A stretch of 64,000 nt of DNA from Marixanthomonas sp. SCSIO 43207 (GTDB lineage Bacteria; Bacteroidota; Bacteroidia; Flavobacteriales; Flavobacteriaceae): the NCBI RefSeq assembly GCF_019904255.1, contig NZ_CP063203.1:372001-436000 (forward strand), read 5' to 3'. A program made the position numbers and the translations under genes. This document shows, one piece after another, positions 7,374-15,146 of this stretch; positions within the stretch are counted from its first letter, which is position 1; each line of letters begins with the position of its first letter. The notes under the pieces were generated by a model that searched no databases, had not been told where the DNA came from, and worked only from the letters and a program-made list of their open reading frames with translations.

Positions 7374-8918
7374 TTACTTGATTACTTTTTTTACAAGCGT
7401 TCCGTTTTTAGTAATCATTTTTACCAAATAGATACCGCTAGAAAAAGGCGCAAAGTTAATTTGATTTGTGTTTGAGTATTCAGCAATAAGCTTTCCTCCT
7501 ATTGAGTATACTTGAATATCAAGAATTGTTTCTTTTGAATCTATAAACAAACGATCGTTTACAGGATTTGGGTAAATTTCTATTTCTGAAATATTATTTT
7601 CTCCAACAGATAATGGCTCTGATGTAAAACGAACATTATCTAAGCGTAGCGCTGAAGATTCAATCACAACCGGTGTTACATTCCCAAATCCAAAATAGTA
7701 TGTTCCAGTTTCAGAAGCAACAAATTCAGATGTGTACTCAACATAATCACCGCTAGAAATAACGTGGCTGTTTAACTCTTCAATATTTGAATCTTTATTA
7801 GGTGCTGTTGCTGCTGCTACTTTTAAAATTGCATCGTCTGCTCCTTCAGTTCCTAGTTGAGAGTAGTATTTAATTTCTACTTTTTCACCTGCGCTTACTT
7901 TTATTGGGTATGAGTAAATCCAATCATCTTTTGCTGTTGAAGTACTAGTATTGTTAAAAATATAGCCTTCTCCATTTTGTGCTCCTTCACCGCTACCGTT
8001 GATCCACGTGTTTGATGACCATCCATCAGAATCATACTCACCATAGTTTTCTACGGTATATTCAAAATCATATGAATATGGAGGAAGAGCTGCTGTCCAT
8101 ATTGAGGTAGGAGTTGCCCAACCTGAACCACAGTCATCATTTTTTAAGAAAAATTGATATCTCGTCCCTGGGGTTAAATCTGTATATGTTTTGGTTAATT
8201 CGGTTTGGGTACCAGTAGATGTAACAGACTCTGTAAAAGTTGTAAGTCCTGTATCATAGGTTGTAATATCTGGAGTAGCTGTCCAGGTTACTGTAAAGCT
8301 ATCTTCGGTCACATCACTACTTGTAACTCCAGTTATGTCTGGTAAAACACAATTGGCAGATTCACTTATATATAAATCATCAAGTGCTAAGTATAAACCG
8401 TCATTGGTAATGTTTACAAAAGCCAAATAAATTGTTTGCCCTTTGTAATCAGATAAATCTAGCGTTCTTGAATTGTAATCAAAAGGTTGTTCTCCTTCAA
8501 CGCTTAAAGCAACGTCTGTAAAGTCTGCCATCTCATTACCTGTAGTTGAAACTCTTACATCATAGTGTTCTAATAATTGAACATCATATGATTTTGCTTT
8601 CCAATACAGTGTTGGCTCTCCAGAGTTTGGAATTTCTATGGCCGGTGTAATTAGCCAATCATCAGACTGACCTGCTGGATCATACCAAGAAGTACTAAAT
8701 GCTATTTTATTATCATAAGCATCAAAAAACTGTATCCATGCTTCTGTATTAAAATCTAGAACCGGTGCGTATGAAGGGACCGATAACCCATCGTTGTTAA
8801 TTGTTGTGTATTCAGATAAGGGAGTTCCATTGTTGTTTTCAAAACCAGAACTAAAAATCTGAGCGTTGGCATTGAAAATTAACATCATGGCAAATAAAAG
8901 CGTAATAGTGTTTTTCAT
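7374..8918 (-). CDS. Secreted protein with cleaved-adhesin/MAM-like and fibronectin III domains and type IX sorting domain
   Basis: Extracellular or cell-surface protein. Signal peptide at residues 1-19 (MKNTITLLFAMMLIFNANA). Residues about 20-185 form a beta-sandwich of the cleaved-adhesin type (SGFENNNG, DDWLITPAIEIP, LALDDLYI). A fibronectin type III domain follows (about 192-275, TFTVTWTATPD..YQFFLK), then a second sandwich (about 280-432). The C-terminal ~75 residues are a type A type IX secretion sorting domain with IEIYPNPVNDRLFI and a final VKKVIK. Binding target is unknown. It sits between the response regulator and its presumed kinase, but its promoter lacks the palindrome shared by four neighbours. 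Confidence 0.88.
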   Translation of the reverse strand: MKNTITLLFAMMLIFNANAQIFSSGFENNNGTPLSEYTTINNDGLSVPSYAPVLDFNTEAWIQFFDAYDNKIAFSTSWYDPAGQSDDWLITPAIEIPNSGEPTLYWKAKSYDVQLLEHYDVRVSTTGNEMADFTDVALSVEGEQPFDYNSRTLDLSDYKGQTIYLAFVNITNDGLYLALDDLYISESANCVLPDITGVTSSDVTEDSFTVTWTATPDITTYDTGLTTFTESVTSTGTQTELTKTYTDLTPGTRYQFFLKNDDCGSGWATPTSIWTAALPPYSYDFEYTVENYGEYDSDGWSSNTWINGSGEGAQNGEGYIFNNTSTSTAKDDWIYSYPIKVSAGEKVEIKYYSQLGTEGADDAILKVAAATAPNKDSNIEELNSHVISSGDYVEYTSEFVASETGTYYFGFGNVTPVVIESSALRLDNVRFTSEPLSVGENNISEIEIYPNPVNDRLFIDSKETILDIQVYSIGGKLIAEYSNTNQINFAPFSSGIYLVKMITKNGTLVKKVIK

Positions 8919-8953
8919 TTTCGTTTTTTTGAGTTAAAAATTTCCATTCTTCT

Positions 8954-8961
8954 CAAAACTA
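8954..8961 (-). promoter_or_regulatory. -7 box of the type IX-secreted protein gene
   Basis: Minus strand TAGTTTTG, an exact TAnnTTTG match, 36 bases before the start codon. The region further upstream (to 9120) holds a repeated TACGGTTTAT (9021-9030 and 9072-9081) but not the full palindrome seen at the neighbouring promoters. Confidence 0.55.
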
Positions 8962-9120
8962 CCTATAAACTTGAAGGCTTTAAATAGCGAAAATCACTTT
9001 AACTATTACTATTAAAGGGTTACGGTTTATTTGCTAAAAATCATTATTAAATAAAACGATTTAACAAAAAGTACGGTTTATAATTCAATACAAAGAAGTG
9101 CTTATTTCTTGTAAAGAATG

Positions 9121-10872
9121 CTACCGAGGTTTTAGCTCCAAAATAATTTGAGTTCCTTTACTTTCTTCTGAAATAACATTAATAGTTCCTTTTAATTCTT
9201 GAGCACGTTTTTTCATATTATTAAGACCATTTCCGCGTTTAATCTCATTGATATTAAACCCTTTTCCATTATCTGAAATAGTTATAATAAACTTCTCGTT
9301 TTCTTCAGAAATATAAACTGAAATCTTTGAAGCCTCGGCATATTTAAGTGCATTATTTACAGCTTCTTGAATAATGCGATATATATTCATTCCCACCACC
9401 GAACTCATAGTGTAATCTGCTGAAATAGTATCTGACACATTATATGAAAAGACAATATTACTTGAAGCGTCATTTGCTTTATTAATAAAATTGGTAATGC
9501 GCGCTTGTAGATCTTCAAAAGTGATGGACTCTTTGTTCATTGCCCAAATAGTATCCCTCAATTCATAAATGGTTTGTGAGGTAAAGGCACTGATGTTGGT
9601 CAATTTTTCCTTGGTTGATGAGGAAGCGTTTTTAATTCCGTATTTTAAGTTGTCTATTGACGAAATAATAAAAGTAAGTTGTGCGCCAATATTATCATGC
9701 AAGTCACGTGAAATACGCAACCGCTGTTCTTGCAATTTGTTTTGCGTTTCAATTTTAGCAAGTGCAGTTTTTAATTCACTTTCTTTTTTTAACTGTCTGT
9801 TTTTAAGTTTTTGTTGGTTGTAAAATAAATAACCTAATAATCCTAATAGAAAAGCCAATCCCAGACTTCCGTAGATGAGGGTGTTTTTTTGTTTTAACTC
9901 TAGCTTTTGTTCGGCTAATTCTTTTTCCTTTTTTTCGGTTTCAAACTCAACAGAAAGTTCGGCGATTTTTTTCTGAACCTCTGTATTATGAATGCTATCT
10001 TTTACGGCAAGGTATTTTTCAAAATAAAACAATGCCGAGTCTGTTTTATTTTGACTTTTATAAATATCTGAAAGCGTTTTATAATTGTATTGTGTAAGGT
10101 TACGATATTGCTTTTTTATTGAAATAGGAAGTGACTTTTGTATGTTTTTAATGGCTTCAGCATACTTTTTTTCAGCTTGAAAAACTTCACCTATTTGGGT
10201 ATAATTTTCTGCAACACCTATTGAGTCCTGCATCTTTAGCCGAGCTTGAAGGGATTTATTAAAAAAATCTTTTGACTCCTCATACCGTTTTTGCCTACCG
10301 TAAACACCGGCAATATTGCTTATGCTGTAGGGAATACCAATTGTGTCATTTTGTTTTTCTTTAATAATCAACCCTTTATTGTAAAAATAAAGCGCACTAT
10401 CATACTGAGTTTGTATTTCTTTTAAAACACCATAATTGTTATAAATATCTTTTAAAACCGAATCTAATTGCTTGGCCTCGGCAATAGCTTTCCCTTTTTG
10501 CATATATGCTTCGGCTTTATCCATATTGGTATATTTCATACTGTAACCCATCTCGGCATATCGATATGCTACTTGATCATCAAGACCTATTTTTTCAAAT
10601 AAATTGATTGCTTTTAAGCCATACTCGGTGCTTTTATCATATTTGCCTTGGTATGAAAACGCCAAAGAGAGTTTTCCCCAAGCTGCGGCAATTCCTTTTT
10701 CATATGAAATCTCTTGAGCATTGGCCAAGTTGTGCTTGTAAAGGTTTATGATTGAATCTTCTGAAATATTTAAGCCCTGAAGGTAGAGCTTATTGATAGA
10801 ATCTATTGTGCTTTTATTTTGCGAAAATGCTACAGAAGTAATTAGAAAAATGACACGTAAGATTTTTTTCAT
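9121..10872 (-). CDS. TPR-repeat sensor histidine kinase (HisKA_3 type)
   Basis: Membrane sensor kinase of the NarL-partner class. Signal peptide (residues 1-17), then an exported sensor of tandem TPR-like helices (about 25-290), one membrane segment (about 331-351, IYGSLGLAFLLGLLGYLFY), a coiled-coil linker, the HisKA_3 dimerisation domain with phospho-acceptor His392 in SRDLHDNIGAQ, and a HATPase domain with N box EAVNNALKYA (503-512) and G box DNGKGF (534-539). This domain type pairs with LuxR-type regulators such as the one at 6552-7202. It lies 57 bases downstream of the 81-residue membrane protein gene in the same direction and is probably cotranscribed with it. Confidence 0.92.
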   Translation of the reverse strand: MKKILRVIFLITSVAFSQNKSTIDSINKLYLQGLNISEDSIINLYKHNLANAQEISYEKGIAAAWGKLSLAFSYQGKYDKSTEYGLKAINLFEKIGLDDQVAYRYAEMGYSMKYTNMDKAEAYMQKGKAIAEAKQLDSVLKDIYNNYGVLKEIQTQYDSALYFYNKGLIIKEKQNDTIGIPYSISNIAGVYGRQKRYEESKDFFNKSLQARLKMQDSIGVAENYTQIGEVFQAEKKYAEAIKNIQKSLPISIKKQYRNLTQYNYKTLSDIYKSQNKTDSALFYFEKYLAVKDSIHNTEVQKKIAELSVEFETEKKEKELAEQKLELKQKNTLIYGSLGLAFLLGLLGYLFYNQQKLKNRQLKKESELKTALAKIETQNKLQEQRLRISRDLHDNIGAQLTFIISSIDNLKYGIKNASSSTKEKLTNISAFTSQTIYELRDTIWAMNKESITFEDLQARITNFINKANDASSNIVFSYNVSDTISADYTMSSVVGMNIYRIIQEAVNNALKYAEASKISVYISEENEKFIITISDNGKGFNINEIKRGNGLNNMKKRAQELKGTINVISEESKGTQIILELKPR

Positions 10873-10929
10873 ATTTAAAAGGCTGCTATTCTTATCGTAC
10901 TAAGATATTAATTTTAAGCAAAGTAGAAT

Positions 10930-11175
10930 TTATAAATTTAATTGAATGTTGTTTTGCACATACAATGAGTCTTTCAAGTTATATTTTAAAAAGTCATACT
11001 TGTTTAAGTTTTTATTTCTGATATAAATTTGCTGTTTATGAAGTTCTATTTGTCCTTTCAACTCTCCCACTTTACTTATTTGCAGTTTCTGAATGGCTTT
11101 ATTTTTATAATAAAAACAAGCTATCAAAACCACTGTTAGCAGAAGACAAGTCACTATAATTATTGTAGAAGACAT
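10930..11175 (-). CDS. Small single-pass membrane protein with coiled-coil tail
   Basis: Not a family I recognise. 81 residues: one N-terminal membrane helix (about 4-22, IIIVTCLLLTVVLIACFYY), then a basic linker and a predicted helical, charged tail (QKLQISKVGELKGQIELHKQ) ending KYDFLKYNLKDSLY. It lies just upstream of the histidine kinase, with no convincing promoter in the 57-base gap, so the two probably form an operon. Its promoter carries palindrome copy 2. The shape (helix plus coiled coil) resembles the transmembrane-plus-linker part of the kinase, so a role in modulating the kinase is a reasonable guess, no more. Confidence 0.6.
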   Translation of the reverse strand: MSSTIIIVTCLLLTVVLIACFYYKNKAIQKLQISKVGELKGQIELHKQQIYIRNKNLNKYDFLKYNLKDSLYVQNNIQLNL

Positions 11176-11192
11176 AAATTTTCTTATACCTA

Positions 11193-11241
11193 TAAAATTA
11201 AAAATCTTAGATCCTTAAATCTATACGGCAGATGACGTATT
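11193..11241 (-). promoter_or_regulatory. Operator-promoter of the small membrane protein / kinase unit (palindrome copy 2)
   Basis: The palindrome TATACGGCAGATGACGTATT is at 11222-11241. After 21 bp on the minus strand comes the -7 box TAATTTTA (11193-11200). The start codon at 11175 is about 12 bases past the expected transcription start. Confidence 0.75.
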
Positions 11242-11284
11242 TTTTTTATAAAAAGAAAACCCCAATCTAAAAAAGACGGGGTTT
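11242..11284 (-). terminator. Intrinsic terminator after the beta-propeller protein gene
   Basis: Stem AAACCCC (11257-11263) with GGGGTTT (11278-11284); on the minus strand it runs into a T-rich tract. It isolates the beta-propeller gene from palindrome copy 2 immediately beyond. Confidence 0.8.
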
Positions 11285-11348
11285 CAAATTTGGCAATACT
11301 TGCTCCTCATCAAACATTACCTGAACTTAACTTGGTTAGTTAATCGAT

Positions 11349-13226
11349 TTATTTGGTTAAATCATAAGCATAAATGCTATTATTATCTGCTTTGTAGTAT
11401 AAAATACCTGCTATTTCATCAACTTGATATTCCGGTTTTTTATCTTTAAGTACAATTTCTTTTTCTTTGGCGCCAGAATCTTTGTTTAGTTTTACCAAGC
11501 CAACACCATCATCAAGTTTTGTCAACACAAATTGGTTATTATCTGTTGCAGCTGTTGCTTTAAAACGTTTTAGCATTTCTGCAACCGAAGCTCCTGTTGC
11601 CATAGCCATTCCATCACCCAAATCTGCATACCGTTGCCCTCTATCTGTGTAACTGCCTAATTTATTTCGGTTTTGGTTTGCTGCATTATATGCTGCCATT
11701 GCTGTAGTTGCTGTTGCAACAGCAGTGATACCTGCTAGAATGGCTCCAAATGCACTCTTACCTGGAGCACGGTAATATTCGTGCCAATTTTTACTTCCTT
11801 CCCAATCTAGCATCATCATATTTTGATCACTTGTCAATAAAATTCCTCCATCTCGTACCTCAACGTGGGTAGGATCTTCTTTTCCGTCAAACTTTGATTC
11901 TGCCAGCGTTGATACTTCACCTGAATTTGCATCTACAGCAAACAGCTCATCATCTGCACTTATTAAATATCTTGAATTTTTACTGTCATAAGCAGAACTT
12001 ACAGCATTTGAACGTTTGTACTTCAATGGTTTTTTCCATACTTGTTCTCCGTTTGAAAGATTAACAATATTGGCGTCTTCTGAAGTAATATAAATCAATC
12101 CTTGTGGAGTATCTGCCATCGTTAAAATGTTCTCACCTGTTTTTAATGGTTTTTTGAAGAGTGTGTTTCCATCATATGAAATCTTATTGATACCTCCTTC
12201 ATAAATTCCGAAGAGAATTCCATCGTCCATAATGTAAAAATGTTGTACATATCCTTTGGTTTTGGGAGCTTTTTCCCAAAGATCTTCTCCATTGGTGGCG
12301 CTCAAAAAGGCTATTTTTGATTCAGAACGGCCACTAGCCAGTTTCATTAATCCTTTTTTACCACTATTATCAACATTGCTTACTACCGCAAGTCCGTTAG
12401 GAAGTATTTCAAAATTGGTAACCACTCCTTTTACTTTTTGTTCTTTTTCCCAAAGTTCTTGACCACTCGTTCCTACTTTATAGATTTTTGTGTTTGTATT
12501 ATTAGGGTTTGTTTCAAACGCATAAATATCAGTTTCTTTATCATTGGCAACCATCCAGTTTACATTCTTAACTTTATTATCCCATAAAGTTTGCCCAGCG
12601 AGTGACTTGGCAATAATGCCTTGGCTGGTTGGCACTAACATTTTGTCTTTTAAAAGTAATGGTCTACCGGTAACCATATAGTTTTTCATAGTTACTTTAC
12701 CCGGTTCAACCAAGTTAAAACGATAATCTTCTTTACCGGTATTAAGATCATACACTGCCACTTGTGCAGCATATTGCTCGTTAGCACGTCTTTGACCACT
12801 TACAACTAGTTTGTTTTGCGGCATCATTACATCACAGGTCATTACTTGCTTCCAACCGTTATCTTCGGTACTGAATAGTTTTTTCCCCGAGATATAATCT
12901 ATTACAGCTTTTTTGGTAGAAAGATTTGCAAAACCAGTTTGTCCTACAATTACGTATGGTGCTTGAGGCACATAAAATAGTTCTTCAGGCTTTACTCGAC
13001 CATAATCTGTGAAGTTAAAAAGTAGTTCGTTGCTTCCTGGTTTTATACCTACTAGACCATCGTTTGTTGCAACAACCATAGTTCCGCCTTCGGTGAGGGT
13101 CATTTCATTAATTTTTGCTCCGGTATCATACCTAAAGTCTGGTTCTTCTGCTCTTTGTGCTGAAACTACCGCAGTACATACTACCCAGATAGCCAACATT
13201 AATGTTACGTGTTTTGAAGTTTTCAT
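11349..13226 (-). CDS. Exported PQQ-like beta-propeller protein
   Basis: Signal peptide (MKTSKHVTLMLAIWVVCTAVVSA, about 23 residues) followed by repeated propeller-like blades with PQQ/WD-like strands: ATNDGLVGIKPGSNELLF, AVYDLNTGKEDYRF, AFLSATNGEDLWEKA, YITSEDANIVNLSNGEQVWKK, FAVDANSGEVST. Near residues 490-520 a small-residue hydrophobic stretch (AFGAILAGITAVATATTAMAA) interrupts the blades and could be a membrane or loop insertion. No quinone-dehydrogenase catalytic residues are evident, so this is likely a binding or scaffold protein in the periplasm or outer membrane. Its promoter has palindrome copy 3, placing it in the regulon of the nearby two-component system by inference. Confidence 0.75.
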   Translation of the reverse strand: MKTSKHVTLMLAIWVVCTAVVSAQRAEEPDFRYDTGAKINEMTLTEGGTMVVATNDGLVGIKPGSNELLFNFTDYGRVKPEELFYVPQAPYVIVGQTGFANLSTKKAVIDYISGKKLFSTEDNGWKQVMTCDVMMPQNKLVVSGQRRANEQYAAQVAVYDLNTGKEDYRFNLVEPGKVTMKNYMVTGRPLLLKDKMLVPTSQGIIAKSLAGQTLWDNKVKNVNWMVANDKETDIYAFETNPNNTNTKIYKVGTSGQELWEKEQKVKGVVTNFEILPNGLAVVSNVDNSGKKGLMKLASGRSESKIAFLSATNGEDLWEKAPKTKGYVQHFYIMDDGILFGIYEGGINKISYDGNTLFKKPLKTGENILTMADTPQGLIYITSEDANIVNLSNGEQVWKKPLKYKRSNAVSSAYDSKNSRYLISADDELFAVDANSGEVSTLAESKFDGKEDPTHVEVRDGGILLTSDQNMMMLDWEGSKNWHEYYRAPGKSAFGAILAGITAVATATTAMAAYNAANQNRNKLGSYTDRGQRYADLGDGMAMATGASVAEMLKRFKATAATDNNQFVLTKLDDGVGLVKLNKDSGAKEKEIVLKDKKPEYQVDEIAGILYYKADNNSIYAYDLTK

Positions 13227-13254
13227 ATTCGTGGTTTTAGTTAATTGAACACAT

Positions 13255-13303
13255 CAAAGATGCTTTATAACTACTTCGTTTTCAATAGGGCAATTGTCGT
13301 ATT
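13255..13303 (-). promoter_or_regulatory. Operator-promoter of the beta-propeller gene (palindrome copy 3)
   Basis: AATAGGGCAATTGTCGTATT at 13284-13303. The -7 box CATCTTTG is at 13255-13262, again 21 bp from the palindrome. A TTG in -33 position (complement of 13283-13285) overlaps the palindrome edge. Confidence 0.75.
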
Positions 13304-13401
13304 TGTACTGTTCAGAAGAAAAAAAGTGTGTTATTTTGTTTTGAAACACTTGAAATAAGAAAGACTTACACTCTTTTACAGAGCGTACCTATCGCAGAAA
13401 T

Positions 13402-13438
13402 AAAAAAACCGGAAGAAAAAATAAATTTCGCTCCCGGC
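13402..13438 (-). terminator. Intrinsic terminator after the DUF6252 lipoprotein gene
   Basis: Stem of 8 bp including two G-T pairs, 13408-13415 with 13431-13438, followed on the minus strand by seven T residues (complement of 13402-13408). Confidence 0.7.
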
Positions 13439-13480
13439 TCCACGTAAAAACCTCAACATCTGAGATTTTCTTAAGTTTGG

Positions 13481-13993
13481 TTATTGATATTTTAGGTTAA
13501 AAGACCCTTCGGTAATATTAACCATAGAATCATCATTTCCGTTTTTTGCTTCAAATGTAAAAGTACCTTTAACGCCATCGTTGGTATCTTCAGAAACACT
13601 TACGCTTCCGGCAACTGTATCATCAAAAGGTGCTTGCCAAGTTTGAGAATTTGTAGGATTGTTTACATCTGCTTCTACATACACAGCATTTACAAAAATA
13701 TTGGCTCCTCCACCAACATTATAAGATCCTGTACCATCATAACCTACTATTGTTAATACAACACCTTTACCATTACTATCTGAGCCTTGCGCTCGTAAAG
13801 TAGTGATACCATTTGCTTGTGTTTTTACAGCTGTAGATGCTGCTCTCATTGACTTAAAGTTATTTCCGTTAACCTTTGCTGTTACAAGACCTTCTGCTGC
13901 GCTACCGCCATCACCTCCGTCATCATCGCTTTTACAAGCAAATAATGAAAGGCTTACAAATAAAATTAGAGAAAGAGTTTTTAACGTTTTCAT
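13481..13993 (-). CDS. DUF6252-like lipoprotein
   Basis: Lipoprotein of about 170 residues. I choose the ATG at 13993, giving MKTLKTLSLILFVSLSLFAC with lipobox Cys20, then an acidic/glycine linker KSDDDGGDGG. The rest is a single beta-rich domain (VTAKVNGNNFKS, VVLTIVGYDGTGSYNVGG, GTFTFEAKNGND, ITEGSFNLKY) matching the pattern of DUF6252 proteins in Bacteroidota, whose function is unknown. The 17 upstream codons of the longer frame overlap the promoter. Its promoter has palindrome copy 4 in the same layout as copy 3. Confidence 0.78.
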   Translation of the reverse strand: MKTLKTLSLILFVSLSLFACKSDDDGGDGGSAAEGLVTAKVNGNNFKSMRAASTAVKTQANGITTLRAQGSDSNGKGVVLTIVGYDGTGSYNVGGGANIFVNAVYVEADVNNPTNSQTWQAPFDDTVAGSVSVSEDTNDGVKGTFTFEAKNGNDDSMVNITEGSFNLKYQ

Positions 13994-14023
13994 AATTGTT
14001 GGGTTTTTAGTTATTGAATGATA

Positions 14024-14072
14024 CAAAGGTGTAGCAAAGCCCAACTGAAATCAATACGGCAATTGCCCTATT
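14024..14072 (-). promoter_or_regulatory. Operator-promoter of the DUF6252 lipoprotein gene (palindrome copy 4)
   Basis: AATACGGCAATTGCCCTATT at 14053-14072. The -7 box CACCTTTG (14024-14031) is 21 bp away, and a TTG (complement of 14052-14054) sits at -33. The arrangement is the same as in copy 3. Confidence 0.75.
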
Positions 14073-14118
14073 CTTATGTTTTACTGACAATTACACATTT
14101 CAGAAGAACGTTTTTTAC

Positions 14119-15066
14119 CTAGAACTTAATGAATGGAAGCTCTTTTTGAAGTGTCTCTATTTTTTTCTGAAGAAGAATCTGAAACTTTTGATGTGCCTCA
14201 CTCGAAGGATTAAAAGGTCGGTGTTGCAACCCGGATTGAATGCTTTCAATCTCTTTTTGTTGTGATTCGGTTTGTGAAGCAACCCAAACGTGCTTAAAAC
14301 GATCCCAAATAATCGCTATTGCCAATTTATTAGGGTGTAACATATCATCATTATAAAAACGATAATCACGTAATTCATCCAGCATTATTTCAAAAGAAGG
14401 AAAGTAAAAAGCTTGATTTTTTCCATCAATTGCTTGATGTATACCAGAGAGTAAATGAGCTTTACTTTGCATATTTTCAACAAATCCATCTTTAATGTGG
14501 CGAACCGGCGAGACGGTTATTATACTTGTTACAGTAGGATTTATACTCTTGATAAGAGTAAGTGTGTTATCTATGGCTGCAGTCACATCTTCAACTGTGA
14601 GTAATTCTTTTAAAAATTTTTTCTGCGGAATCTTATGGCAATTAGCTACAATAGCATCAGTTTCTATAAAACGGTAGACCCATGCTGTACCAAAAGTAAA
14701 AATGATATGAGAAGCTTTTTCTAGGTAGTTTTTAAAAGCTTTTAATTGTGTATTGAGAGTTTGTAAAAGCTCTTTTTTATTTGATGAAGAGTGTTGCGAA
14801 TGCACCTCAAAACAATGCCATTGTTCGTTATGGTTAATGAGATCAGCTTCAGTAAAAACCTCATCATTTATAGCTCGGGTAACCAATTTTTCAATAGCTA
14901 CAGGATGAAAAAGTACACCAAAAGGGTTTTGAAAATTCTGAAACTTATAATACTCAAATTTTGCTCCTATATTTTCCGTAAAGCAAGAACCCATCAACAC
15001 GATTTTTGAAGAATAATCAATTTGATTCTTTTCGGGTTGTAAAGGTATTTCTGTTTGTAGCTTCAT
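14119..15066 (-). CDS. GSCFA domain protein
   Basis: Protein of the GSCFA family, an SGNH/GDSL-like hydrolase group common in Bacteroidota, of unknown substrate. The defining motif appears as MGSCFTENIG near residue 27, and further blocks FQNPFGVLFHP, FTFGTAWVYR, TVSPVRHIKDG and DDMLHPN(K) carry the later SGNH-like catalytic Asp/His. I use the ATG at 15066 (MKLQTEIPLQ). It follows alaS on the same strand, separated by 80 bases that include a perfect hairpin. Confidence 0.85.
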   Translation of the reverse strand: MKLQTEIPLQPEKNQIDYSSKIVLMGSCFTENIGAKFEYYKFQNFQNPFGVLFHPVAIEKLVTRAINDEVFTEADLINHNEQWHCFEVHSQHSSSNKKELLQTLNTQLKAFKNYLEKASHIIFTFGTAWVYRFIETDAIVANCHKIPQKKFLKELLTVEDVTAAIDNTLTLIKSINPTVTSIITVSPVRHIKDGFVENMQSKAHLLSGIHQAIDGKNQAFYFPSFEIMLDELRDYRFYNDDMLHPNKLAIAIIWDRFKHVWVASQTESQQKEIESIQSGLQHRPFNPSSEAHQKFQILLQKKIETLQKELPFIKF

Positions 15067-15088
15067 GGTTTGTATTTCAAGTAAACCC

Positions 15089-15124
15089 AAGTTGGCAGTG
15101 ACTTATAGGTAACTGCCAACTTTT
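15089..15124. other. Perfect hairpin between alaS and the GSCFA gene
   Basis: 10-bp inverted repeat AGTTGGCAGT (15090-15099) with 15112-15121. In the direction of the surrounding minus-strand genes it has no T tract; in the plus direction it is followed by TTTTA. It could be an mRNA 3' end or processing stem for alaS, or a terminator of antisense transcripts. Confidence 0.5.
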
Positions 15125-15146
15125 ATAGATTACTAGTTAGCAAATC

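Noticed and set aside
8983-9002. A fifth regulon palindrome before the type IX-secreted protein gene
   Set aside because: At the expected position, 21 bp from its -7 box, only the first four bases (AATA) match; the rest does not form a palindrome. TACGGTTTAT copies at 9021 and 9072 are only half-site-like.
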